From positions 62,001-126,000 of the forward strand of contig NZ_JAVBXS010000018.1 in NCBI RefSeq assembly GCF_030824435.1: a stretch of 64,000 nt of DNA, in the 5' to 3' direction. The translations under genes were made by a program, and so were the position numbers. This stretch comes from Rheinheimera sp. (GTDB lineage Bacteria > Pseudomonadota > Gammaproteobacteria > Enterobacterales > Alteromonadaceae). The number at the start of each line of letters is the position of its first letter. Position 1 is the stretch's first letter. Shown here one piece after another: positions 8,860 through 16,751 of this stretch. The notes under the pieces were generated by a model. It did not search any database. It had not been told where the DNA came from and saw only the letters and a list, made by a program, of their open reading frames with translations.

Positions 8860-10035
8860 CTACATGTTAAAACACTGAATAATATAGTGAATATCATCTT
8901 CATTCAGATCTTGATGGCAAGGGATCTGAATCAACCTTGCACGATAATCCTGACTAACAGTACAGTCGCTAACGGCCAGTTCTTCCCAACGCAAGACCTG
9001 CAAACCACGTTTTCTCAACAGATCAAAACCTGTTTTGTCATTTAATAAAAAGGGGATTACATAAGGTGCGCAAGCAGGCGGCAACTGCGGCCATAACAAG
9101 CTCCCCAAAGGTGAACCTGCAAGCCCCTTCATCAGCTGAGCAGCATGTTGTTGGCGAGCTTGTATCACTTGCGACAGGTTAATGTGCGTCAACTGCCATT
9201 GAGTTAGCCGATAACAACTTTGCTCCTGGTCTTTATGCTGCAGATAACGAAACGGCTCGTTTCCTTCAGGTTTTACAACCACATTAGCTGCTGGTATCTC
9301 TGCCCTGGTGGTTGTAGCTTCACTCGCGACTTGTTGTACAGTTGCCATAGGACTGCACAAATGAGGCTTGGGCCGGGTTGTTATTGCCGCAGAGAAAATT
9401 GATAACAAAAACTTGAGCAGATTTATACCTTCCACCATCCATGACACTGCCACTGGTGTTTTTTCTGCCGCTGCCGGCGCCACTTTTAATCTCAATGCGC
9501 CGCCATCATGACTGGCGATAAACTTTCGAATACTACAAATAGCGGCATCGGCGACAACGGTGGGGGTAATAAAAGATTGCAAATCATGGGCACAATCGTC
9601 AAAGGTCACAATTCCCTGCGCCGACAACCAACGCAAATTGTCCGCAACCCCTTCAGCATTGCCAAAATAACGTACCAACAAACAATGACTGGTTTTTGTT
9701 GAAATCAAACTTTTTAAACTGGACAAATCGACTTTTAAATCTGGCTGCACCGGATAAAACCGAATTTGGTAACCTGCAGCAATAAAAGGTTCAACTAAAG
9801 CCGGGCAATGATAAGCAGGCAATAAAACTTCGTTGTCACCTTCCCTTTTTAACCGCAAGGCTGCGTAAAATAAAGCTCCACGACCAGTAGCGAAAAACTG
9901 CAGTTTCTGATTTTTTAGTACCGGATTTGCGAATAAAGTGCTGTGTGCCAAAGGCTGATTTGGATTTACCTTCAGCACTGCAGCCGGATAATTTTTTGCA
10001 TCCGCCAACGGCGCTGAAAATTCAATCCTTTGCAT
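8860..10035 (-). CDS. DegT/DnrJ/EryC1-like PLP-dependent enzyme
   Basis: A protein of about 391 residues with the fold-type I aminotransferase pattern of the DegT family. It has the N-terminal cofactor region FFATGRGALFYAALRL, LLPAYHCPALVEPF (about residues 72-85), the cofactor-ring Asp in TFDDCAH (about 145-151), and a Lys in SIRKFIASHDGG (about 169-180) that is the likely Schiff-base lysine. Family members aminate keto-sugars for surface polysaccharides; some exosortase-linked members are only distantly related, so the substrate is open. ATG 10035 is preferred to GTG 10038 because AAGGA lies 6 nt upstream. It is convergent with the FemAB-like gene and divergent from the hydrolase pair. Confidence 0.72.
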   Translation of the reverse strand: MQRIEFSAPLADAKNYPAAVLKVNPNQPLAHSTLFANPVLKNQKLQFFATGRGALFYAALRLKREGDNEVLLPAYHCPALVEPFIAAGYQIRFYPVQPDLKVDLSSLKSLISTKTSHCLLVRYFGNAEGVADNLRWLSAQGIVTFDDCAHDLQSFITPTVVADAAICSIRKFIASHDGGALRLKVAPAAAEKTPVAVSWMVEGINLLKFLLSIFSAAITTRPKPHLCSPMATVQQVASEATTTRAEIPAANVVVKPEGNEPFRYLQHKDQEQSCYRLTQWQLTHINLSQVIQARQQHAAQLMKGLAGSPLGSLLWPQLPPACAPYVIPFLLNDKTGFDLLRKRGLQVLRWEELAVSDCTVSQDYRARLIQIPCHQDLNEDDIHYIIQCFNM

Positions 10036-10183
10036 CACTTTTCCTTTTTGCTATGAGGGTAAAAAACCTGACAAACCAGGCCGCGGCAATTCGCGGCTGG
10101 CTGCATTTAACACGCTGAACATTATCATATTATGGTGTATATTGCTCGGCGCAACTTTTGCTTCTTGATGAGTCTTTTTTGCT

Positions 10184-10996
10184 ATGGAAAGTGCATTTAT
10201 CAGTGTGAATCAGCATCAGCTTTATCTGTTGTCGGCCAAAAGCCAGACAGGCTCTGCTGTTGCCACTTTGTTGTTGCCACCTTTTGCCGAAGAAATGAAT
10301 AAGTGCCGGCATTTATTCCGCCAGCTTATGGTGCAACTGGCTAACAGCACAGCTTCTGATGTGTTTTTGCTGGACCCTTATGGCACAGGCGACAGCGCAG
10401 GCGATTTAACCGATACCACGGCCCTTGTCTGGCGTCAGGACTATCTGAGTTTTATTGAAAGCTTAAAAACGCAGGGTTATCAGTCTATTAACTTTGTTGC
10501 CGTTCGTTTTGGTGTGATGCAGCTGCTTGATTTGTTAACAGAGCCACTACCACTGCCGCTGAATAAACTAGTGTTGTGGCAACCGCAACTGGCCGCCGGC
10601 AGCTTTTTACAACAGTTTTTCCGCGTAAAAATTGCCGAACAAATGGCCTTGGGTGAAAAACTGTCGCAAAAACAAATAGAATCCTGGTTGCAACAAGGTG
10701 AAACCGTTGAAATTGCAGGTTATCCGCTGCAACAACAGCTGGTGGATTCCATATTGGCACTCAAAGCTGCAGTACACAGCAGTTATCAGCAAACCCCACT
10801 GTTGTGGCTGGAAACATCCAATCTGCCCAATATTTCAGTGGTGGCGCAAAAAAACATCGATATGTTAAAACAATATTTTACTGTTGAGTATCAGCAGCTT
10901 AACGACGCGCCTTATTGGTCAGCGCAGGAATTGGTGCGTGCCGATTTGTTGATTAACAGCACTGTGTTATTTCTGGAGTCCGGCCATGTTGCATGA
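10184..10996 (+). CDS. Exosortase A system-associated hydrolase 2-like protein
   Basis: A 270-residue alpha/beta-hydrolase-fold protein. LLPPFAEEMNKCRHLF (about residues 28-43) and DPYGTGDSAGDLTDTT (about 66-81) match the family called exosortase A-associated hydrolase 2. At the expected nucleophile elbow the sequence reads FVAVRFGVM, with Arg where Ser would normally sit, so canonical serine-hydrolase chemistry is doubtful. It overlaps the next gene by 11 nt, and the two homologous folds may work as a pair, for instance as a heterodimer. Role in EPS or PEP-CTERM biology is unknown; it is recognised by family and context only. Confidence 0.82.
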   Translation: MESAFISVNQHQLYLLSAKSQTGSAVATLLLPPFAEEMNKCRHLFRQLMVQLANSTASDVFLLDPYGTGDSAGDLTDTTALVWRQDYLSFIESLKTQGYQSINFVAVRFGVMQLLDLLTEPLPLPLNKLVLWQPQLAAGSFLQQFFRVKIAEQMALGEKLSQKQIESWLQQGETVEIAGYPLQQQLVDSILALKAAVHSSYQQTPLLWLETSNLPNISVVAQKNIDMLKQYFTVEYQQLNDAPYWSAQELVRADLLINSTVLFLESGHVA

Positions 10997-11843
10997 ACAA
11001 GCCTTGATGTTGCCGGTGGCGGATCAGTCACTTGCCGCTGTGTTAAGCCCGGGCAGCGCCAGTACAGGACTGCTACTGGTGGTTGGTGGGCCACAATACC
11101 GGGTGGGCAGCCATCGCCAGTTTGTCAAACTTTGCCGTGCACTGGCCACAGCCAATATTCCGTCTTTACGTTTTGATGTCAGTGGTATGGGCGACAGTGG
11201 CGGCGAAGCCCATGGTTTTTATCAGCAACAGCAGGATATTCAAGCTGCTATTGATGCATTTTTTCAGCAACAGCCGCAGCTGAAATCTGTGGTGCTCTGG
11301 GGTTTATGCGACGGCGCCAGTGCCATTTTATTAAGTTTGCGCCATATCAAAGATCCACGAATTCAGGGTTTAGTGTTGTTAAACCCCTGGGTACGGCAGC
11401 AGCAGAGTTATGCCAAGACCATGCTGAAACACTATTATTGGCAGCGCCTTAGTGACAAAACCCTGTGGTTAAAAATTCTGCGTGGTGAATTTGCTTTTAT
11501 GGCCAGCCTGAAAGATTTATTCAGCAATGTTAAAAAAAGTGCCGCAATAACACCTGCAGCCGCATTGGTTGAACAGAGCAACGAACAAAATTATGTCAGC
11601 CATATGCAACAAAGCTGGGGCTGTTTTCAGGGCAAGGTTTGTGTGATCACCAGTGGTAACGACTTAACAGCGCAGGAGTTTCTCGACCTTTGTGGCTCAG
11701 AGAGCAGCTGGCAGCAACTGTTACAACAAGCAGACCACCTGCATATTCACGCTGCAAACCATACTTTTTCCTGCCAGCAATGGCGCAGTGAAGTTGAAGC
11801 AAAAACAATCAACTTTATACAGCAAGTGCAGCAGACGCCATAA
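10986..11843 (+). CDS. Exosortase A system-associated hydrolase 1-like protein
   Basis: A 285-residue alpha/beta hydrolase. VVGGPQYRVGSHRQFVKLCR (about residues 32-51) and LRFDVSGMGDSGGE (about 61-74) are hallmark stretches of the family called exosortase A-associated hydrolase 1. The nucleophile elbow reads WGLCDGAS, placing Cys108 where Ser is usual, so a cysteine nucleophile is likely. Candidate acid and His residues lie near the C-terminus (SGNDLTAQEF, AANHTF). GGAG 7 nt before the ATG supports the start, which is inside the previous gene. It converges on the PL14-like gene, and a hairpin spans its stop codon. Confidence 0.87.
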   Translation: MLHEQALMLPVADQSLAAVLSPGSASTGLLLVVGGPQYRVGSHRQFVKLCRALATANIPSLRFDVSGMGDSGGEAHGFYQQQQDIQAAIDAFFQQQPQLKSVVLWGLCDGASAILLSLRHIKDPRIQGLVLLNPWVRQQQSYAKTMLKHYYWQRLSDKTLWLKILRGEFAFMASLKDLFSNVKKSAAITPAAALVEQSNEQNYVSHMQQSWGCFQGKVCVITSGNDLTAQEFLDLCGSESSWQQLLQQADHLHIHAANHTFSCQQWRSEVEAKTINFIQQVQQTP

Positions 11844-11855
11844 TGGCGCCTGCTG
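11829..11855. terminator. Hairpin spanning the hydrolase 1 stop codon
   Basis: CAGCAG-A-CGCCA pairs with TGGCG-C-CTGCTG (11 bp with one A/C mismatch), and the stop codon TAA forms the three-base loop. There is no U-tract on either side. It lies in the 31-bp gap between two convergent genes, so it may block read-through or stabilise mRNA ends in both directions. Structure is seen in sequence; function is inferred. Confidence 0.45.
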
Positions 11856-11874
11856 TCAGCTGTGCAACTTAAAC

Positions 11875-13395
11875 TTAAGGATGCATTGGGCCTATATATT
11901 CAGAGGCCACCACCACATTGTCGATATACAACACCATATCAGCCGGGCTTGGTGAAATGCCACCATGATAAACGTCAAGCCAGATGGTTTCTATTTTCAA
12001 AGCATTGCTATGTCGATATAAAATATCGGTTTTTTCCAGCACCTGATAACCATTCACCCAGGCTTTTAACACCCCATCTGCCTTACCTGGAGTATTAAGT
12101 TTTACATACTGCTCCACACTGTACCATTGGTTATTCTTCAGCAAAGAACGTGGATCGTCCTGCCATGACCAACGGTCACCGGATGGATCAGTCATTTGAG
12201 CGTGATAACCATAATTGTTGATTGCAGTTAAGCCGGTAAATAATTTGTCGGCCGGGCGCCGTTCAAAACCACCACGGGCTGACCAGCCATTCAAACCATC
12301 AGACTTACGCATGCCCCAACCCGCCTTGCCATAAGTGCCGGCAATACCGGGTAATTTGCCGCCATCCGCTGTCGGTGCCCAGCTGTCGCCAAAACGCAGG
12401 TAATAACGAAAAAAAATTTCGTCAGGTTCCCGCCGGCCTTCATCGGCAAAGTTGTAGCGTAAATCCAGCCCCAAATTTTCGCCTTTATCAAGTTCAACTT
12501 TTAAGGCTTTGCCAAGCAGTGCTTCAAAGGCTTCGTTTTTGTCTTCGGTTATGGTGCTGGCCGAGCTGCCAAGCGAATAATCTGACCAATCTTTTAACCA
12601 CAATAAATTTTCAAAACCATGGCTGAATAACACCGCCGGATCGGCACTAATATTGTTGTCCTGTTGATATTTGGCTGCCAGCCCCAGTTGTTGGCTGTTG
12701 TTGGCGCGCAAATACAGAGGCTCGACTTGAAATACACCAACAGCCCCGCCTTTGGCATATTGTTTGTCGCTGCTAAGTTTTAATACTGCTTTTTTTAATG
12801 GTACTTGTGCCAACGGCAGCTCAAAACGCACGACGGCACGATAACCCGGACCTACCCGCAAAATTTTCAGCTGGCCCTGACTTTTCACCGATGAACAATC
12901 AAAAGTGGTATCTGCCACTGGCTGAAGTATTTGTTGCTTGCCATCGGCAAATTGCAATTCCAGTATGGGTCTGGCGCTGACCAAGTCCGACTCGCGGCTG
13001 TGAAAATTGACGATGCCATTTTTGTTTGGCAACACATTTTTCAGCAAAAAGCCCTGATTATGCTCAGGTTTTAACAACCACTGCTGTACCAGCGTTGTGA
13101 CATCCAGACTGATATGTTGCAGTTTATTTTGTTGAGGTACATCGGTTTTGGCAAAAGCAGTTTCACCATAAAGCTGAGCGTTTTTATCGCGCCAGTCGCC
13201 TAGACGTTGTTGCCAGCTTAATTCACCATAAAGTGAATAATGCAGGCAAGTGGCGCCGCCTTCAGAATCGTTTAGTGGCACCGGGCTGATATCAGCAGCT
13301 GCTAGCTGAAAACTCTTCACGGCCAGCAGACCACAAAAAGCGGCCAGCACAACCTGCTTATTGCATGGGGTTAGATATCCATTTTTTAAAGCCAT
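11875..13395 (-). CDS. Secreted polysaccharide lyase, PL14-like, with DNRLRE-type N-terminal module
   Basis: An exported protein of about 506 residues: signal peptide (VVLAAFCGLLAVKSFQLAAA), then a beta-sandwich module with LDVTTLVQQWLLKPEHNQGF and VRFELPLAQV (DNRLRE/carbohydrate-binding type). From about residue 265 there is a C-terminal domain with FFRYYLRFGDSW, GKLPGIAGTYGKAGWGMR, WYSVEQYVKLNTPGKADGVL and VLYIDNVVVASEY, as in PL14-type alginate or glucuronan lyases. It probably cleaves the EPS made by this locus or a related uronic-acid polymer. ATG 13395 is chosen over 13407 because GGAG lies 6 nt upstream and the signal peptide follows. It lies downstream of the decarboxylase gene on the same strand. 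Confidence 0.75.
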   Translation of the reverse strand: MALKNGYLTPCNKQVVLAAFCGLLAVKSFQLAAADISPVPLNDSEGGATCLHYSLYGELSWQQRLGDWRDKNAQLYGETAFAKTDVPQQNKLQHISLDVTTLVQQWLLKPEHNQGFLLKNVLPNKNGIVNFHSRESDLVSARPILELQFADGKQQILQPVADTTFDCSSVKSQGQLKILRVGPGYRAVVRFELPLAQVPLKKAVLKLSSDKQYAKGGAVGVFQVEPLYLRANNSQQLGLAAKYQQDNNISADPAVLFSHGFENLLWLKDWSDYSLGSSASTITEDKNEAFEALLGKALKVELDKGENLGLDLRYNFADEGRREPDEIFFRYYLRFGDSWAPTADGGKLPGIAGTYGKAGWGMRKSDGLNGWSARGGFERRPADKLFTGLTAINNYGYHAQMTDPSGDRWSWQDDPRSLLKNNQWYSVEQYVKLNTPGKADGVLKAWVNGYQVLEKTDILYRHSNALKIETIWLDVYHGGISPSPADMVLYIDNVVVASEYIGPMHP

Positions 13396-13422
13396 GGCAA
13401 ACTCCATCCGCCGGCGGGAGAT

Positions 13423-14661
13423 TTACAATAAAATTTCCGTCACCGCCGGGTGTCCGAGGAAATCTTGTGGGCTTGCTGTTGCACCATAAGCGCCGGATTG
13501 ATACACCACCACCCAGTCACCAACTTCGGCTTTAGGTAACTCCATTCTGTCGGCCACAATATCTAAAGGCGTACAAAGCGGGCCAACTATAGTCACCAGC
13601 TCGGTGTCTTTCTGCGCCATCCGGTTGGCAATAGCCACAGGATAGTTTTTGCGAATAACCTGGCCAAAGTTACCTGAGTTGGATAAATGATGATGTAAAC
13701 CACCGTTACAAACCAGATAAGTGGTGCCACGCGACTGCTTTTTATCCAGTACTTTGCAGGCATATAAACCGGCTTCAGCCACCAGAAAACGGCCAAGCTC
13801 AATGACGAGCTCTATACCGTCCAGTTCCGTCTGATATTGTTCAGTAAGTTGTGTTAACGAAGCGCCTACTGTGGCCACGTCCAGCCGTTTTTCACCGGCA
13901 AAATAAGGAATCCCCAAACCACCACCCAGGTTAATGACTTCAGGTTTATAAGGACAAGCTGCGGTGAGTTTGGCGGCCAAAGTAAAAGTAAGCTGGTGGG
14001 CTTCAATCAGCGATTCGGCTTTTAAATTTTGTGAACCACAAAAAATATGAAAACCTCTGAGCTTCACGGCATAAGCGGAAAAATCGCTGAGCAGAGCAAA
14101 CACCTGTTCTTCATCAATACCAAAAGGTTTGGCGCCGCCAGCCATTTTCATACCGGAAGATTTCAGCTCAAAAGACGGATTGACCCTAAGCGCCACCTGC
14201 GGCGTTTTACCGGCAGCTACACCAAGGGTGTGAATACGTTGAAGCTCACCGACAGACTCCACATGCAAAGTAACACCAAGTTCAATAGCAGAACGCAGTT
14301 CAGCGTCACCTTTACCCGGCCCTGCAAAACTGATGTCTTTAGCAGGCATACCGGTTTGAATGGCCAGCAACATTTCTTTTTGCGACGCCACATCAAAACC
14401 GTCCACCAAAGGCCGCATAAAATTCACCACAGGCCAATAAGGGTTGGCTTTTACCGCGTAATGTAAATGAATACGCTTGGGCATAAACTGACGGAATTTT
14501 TCCACCTGAGCGCTGATAACCTTGCGGTCATAAGCATAAAACACATCTTTGCCAAGGCATTGGCTAATTTGCGCCATGGTCATGCCGCCCAGCAGCAAGT
14601 CTTGCCCGCTGGTAACAAACTGGTTCATAAGCTCATGTTGCGGTGCTGTTGGCGCGTTCAC
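13423..14661 (-). CDS. Exosortase A system-associated PLP-dependent decarboxylase (fold type III)
   Basis: A 412-residue enzyme of the ornithine/diaminopimelate decarboxylase superfamily. LHYAVKANPYWPV (about residues 66-78) holds the Schiff-base Lys71. HIFCGSQ, NLGGGLGIPYF (about 243-253, phosphate-binding glycines), ELGRFLVAEAG and GPLCTPLDIVADR (C-terminal Cys at the dimer active site) are all present. The family occurs almost only beside exosortase genes. The substrate is unknown; an amino acid activated by the adjacent AMP ligase and carrier protein is plausible. GTG start, GTGA overlap with the ligase stop, with AAGGA about 8 nt upstream, so it is translationally coupled. Confidence 0.88.
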   Translation of the reverse strand: MNAPTAPQHELMNQFVTSGQDLLLGGMTMAQISQCLGKDVFYAYDRKVISAQVEKFRQFMPKRIHLHYAVKANPYWPVVNFMRPLVDGFDVASQKEMLLAIQTGMPAKDISFAGPGKGDAELRSAIELGVTLHVESVGELQRIHTLGVAAGKTPQVALRVNPSFELKSSGMKMAGGAKPFGIDEEQVFALLSDFSAYAVKLRGFHIFCGSQNLKAESLIEAHQLTFTLAAKLTAACPYKPEVINLGGGLGIPYFAGEKRLDVATVGASLTQLTEQYQTELDGIELVIELGRFLVAEAGLYACKVLDKKQSRGTTYLVCNGGLHHHLSNSGNFGQVIRKNYPVAIANRMAQKDTELVTIVGPLCTPLDIVADRMELPKAEVGDWVVVYQSGAYGATASPQDFLGHPAVTEILL

Positions 14662-16259
14662 AGATTTTGTCCTTCAGAAAAATAATGCTGGTATTCACCA
14701 GAAAGTAATTTACGGTCAATTTTGCCGTTGGCATTTTTGGGCAGGCTGTCTTTTTGCAACAACACTTTTGGCACCATAAAAGAAGGCAGCGCTTTTTTCA
14801 GCTGTAACAACCAGGCATTGGTATCTACTTCCTGCTGATGTTGCATTGCAACCAATACAACTATGGCCTGATCCAGCTCAGGATGCGGAATGCCCAAAGC
14901 CGCCACGTCAACAATAGCCGGGTCCAGTGCATACACAGCCTCTTCCACTTCGGTTGGGCTGACCCTGTTGCCCAGGGTTTTAATCATTTCATCGCGACGG
15001 CCAACAAAATACAAAAACCCTTCTTCGTCATATTTGACGGTGTCGCCAGACCAGACTGCCATAGGTGCCAATAAAGCACCTTTGGGCATTACAGGGTCAA
15101 ATTTAAAACGTTCTGCGGTTTTTTCCGGTGAATTCCAATAGCCTAAACTCACCAACGCCCCACGGTGCACCAGCTCGCCAGGTTCATTCGGGCCACATAA
15201 AGAACCATCTTCCCGCACCACCACTATTTCGGCATTGGGAATAGCTTTGCCCATTGAACCTCTTTTACGGGGTAAATCGGCCGGCGGTAAATAGGTAGAG
15301 CGGAAAGCTTCGGTTAAACCATACATCAGATAAGGCGCCGCATTTTTGAAAATACCCTGCAATTGGCTGAGCAGTGCGTCCGGCATAGCGCCGCCAGAGT
15401 TGGTGAGGTAACGCACTGAATCTGAAGCACCTTCTGGCCATTTTGCCTTGGCAAGCTGCGCCCAGAGCGGTGGCACAGCAGCAAGTCCAGTGACCTGATG
15501 TTGTTCTATCGCGCGCACTACATCCTGCACCAGGAAAAAATCCAGTAACACTACTGTGGCGCCTTTTAAAAAAGCTGTGGTGATTTGGCTTAAGCCATAA
15601 TCAAAACTGAGCGGCAATAACGCCAGAATTACATCCTCAGGCTTGTTTTGCAGATAGCTGGACACACTTTGTGCACCAACAATCATATTACGATGCGACA
15701 ACACCACCCCTTTGGGTTTGCCGGTACTGCCTGAGGTATACAAAATGGCAGCCATATCAGCGTCTGTTGGCGCCACTCTTTCACTCAATGCGGCTTTTTC
15801 TGCTTTGTGATGGTGAAAAGCGGCAATAAACAAATGCCCTTGTTGCTGCTGAAAGTCTTCGGCAACATCAACCAGCAACACCGTATGTAAGTCTTCACAA
15901 AGGGCCAAAGATTCAGCCAGCACTTCATAACGGTCTTTACTGGTGACCAAAATACGTACGTTACAGTCTTGTAAAATGTGTTGCACTTGTAACGGCTTTA
16001 AAGCTGGATTTACCGGTACAAACACACCACCACAACGCGAAGTGGCAAAAAAGCTGGTTACAGTTTCAAATTGCTTGGGCAAAAACACCGCAAGGCGCTG
16101 ATGCCGATGCAGACCTGCCTGAATAAAACGACTGGCAGCCGTTTCTGTCATTTCAGCAAATTCTGTATAACTAATTGATTCTTTTTTAAATTTTAATGCA
16201 ATTCTTTCTGGGAACTGCAAAGTGCTTTGCCGCACTATATCATGGAGGTTGGTAATCAT
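14658..16259 (-). CDS. Exosortase A system-associated acyl-CoA ligase-like AMP-forming enzyme
   Basis: An ANL-superfamily adenylating enzyme of about 533 residues. The P-loop-like motif LYTSGSTGKPKGVV, the A4/A5 stretch YLMYGLTEAFRSTYLP, the hinge VWSGDTVKYDEEGFLYFVGR, and the C-terminal LPKNANGKIDRK carrying the catalytic Lys are all present. It should activate a carboxylic acid or amino acid as its adenylate and pass it to CoA or, more likely here, to the adjacent acyl carrier protein. ATG 16259 is preferred to 16301 because AGGG lies 5 nt upstream and the family N-terminus begins there. It is co-transcribed with the decarboxylase and divergent from the carrier-protein gene. Confidence 0.88.
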   Translation of the reverse strand: MITNLHDIVRQSTLQFPERIALKFKKESISYTEFAEMTETAASRFIQAGLHRHQRLAVFLPKQFETVTSFFATSRCGGVFVPVNPALKPLQVQHILQDCNVRILVTSKDRYEVLAESLALCEDLHTVLLVDVAEDFQQQQGHLFIAAFHHHKAEKAALSERVAPTDADMAAILYTSGSTGKPKGVVLSHRNMIVGAQSVSSYLQNKPEDVILALLPLSFDYGLSQITTAFLKGATVVLLDFFLVQDVVRAIEQHQVTGLAAVPPLWAQLAKAKWPEGASDSVRYLTNSGGAMPDALLSQLQGIFKNAAPYLMYGLTEAFRSTYLPPADLPRKRGSMGKAIPNAEIVVVREDGSLCGPNEPGELVHRGALVSLGYWNSPEKTAERFKFDPVMPKGALLAPMAVWSGDTVKYDEEGFLYFVGRRDEMIKTLGNRVSPTEVEEAVYALDPAIVDVAALGIPHPELDQAIVVLVAMQHQQEVDTNAWLLQLKKALPSFMVPKVLLQKDSLPKNANGKIDRKLLSGEYQHYFSEGQNL

Positions 16260-16421
16260 ATGACCCTGAAGACAATTCACATTTAATCCCTTTGTGTGCA
16301 ATAATAAATCACTTTAAACAGAAAGCCGACAGTATTTTACCGACAGATTTCATTTGTTCGATGTAAAAGCAGCTTATGTCAGTGATTTGTTGATATTAAC
16401 GCCGTAATCAAGGATCGACCC

Positions 16422-16658
16422 ATGACACATCAGTTACTTACCGACATTCTCAATTCAGTTCTGCAAATTAATAAAAGTTATCAAACCGACACCGGTTTAT
16501 TGGGTGCCATTGCCGAGTTTGACTCTATGGCGGTGATTGGTGTGATCACCAGCCTTGAAGAGCAACTGGGTATTCATGTAGATGACGATGAAATTTCAGC
16601 AGAAGTTTTTGAAACATTTGGTTCTCTGCTCGCTTTTATTGAACAAAAACAAGCCTGA
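16422..16658 (+). CDS. Acyl carrier protein, exosortase/EPS cluster
   Basis: A 78-residue acidic four-helix carrier protein. EFDSMAVIGVITSLEEQLGI contains the DSM motif whose Ser35 would take the phosphopantetheine arm, followed by the recognition helix and a VDDDEISAEVFETFGSL third-helix region. AAGGA 7 nt before the ATG supports the start. It sits alone, divergent from the AMP ligase, with no ketosynthase nearby, so it is more likely a loading partner for that ligase than part of fatty-acid synthesis. prsT follows by about 90 bp; a TGCTGGC/GCCAGCA hairpin (16665-16687) lies between them. Confidence 0.87.
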   Translation: MTHQLLTDILNSVLQINKSYQTDTGLLGAIAEFDSMAVIGVITSLEEQLGIHVDDDEISAEVFETFGSLLAFIEQKQA

Positions 16659-16751
16659 TTCAGATGCTGGCTTCGTGTAGGCCAGCAACACAATTGCTGA
16701 AGATTTAAGGATAATCACTCAGTCAATCTGAGTTAACCCGGAGTGTAGTTT

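Noticed and set aside
10130-10150. TGGTGT followed by ATTGC upstream of hydrolase 2, considered as a sigma-54 promoter
   Set aside because: GG to GC spacing is two bases short and the -24 element is poor.
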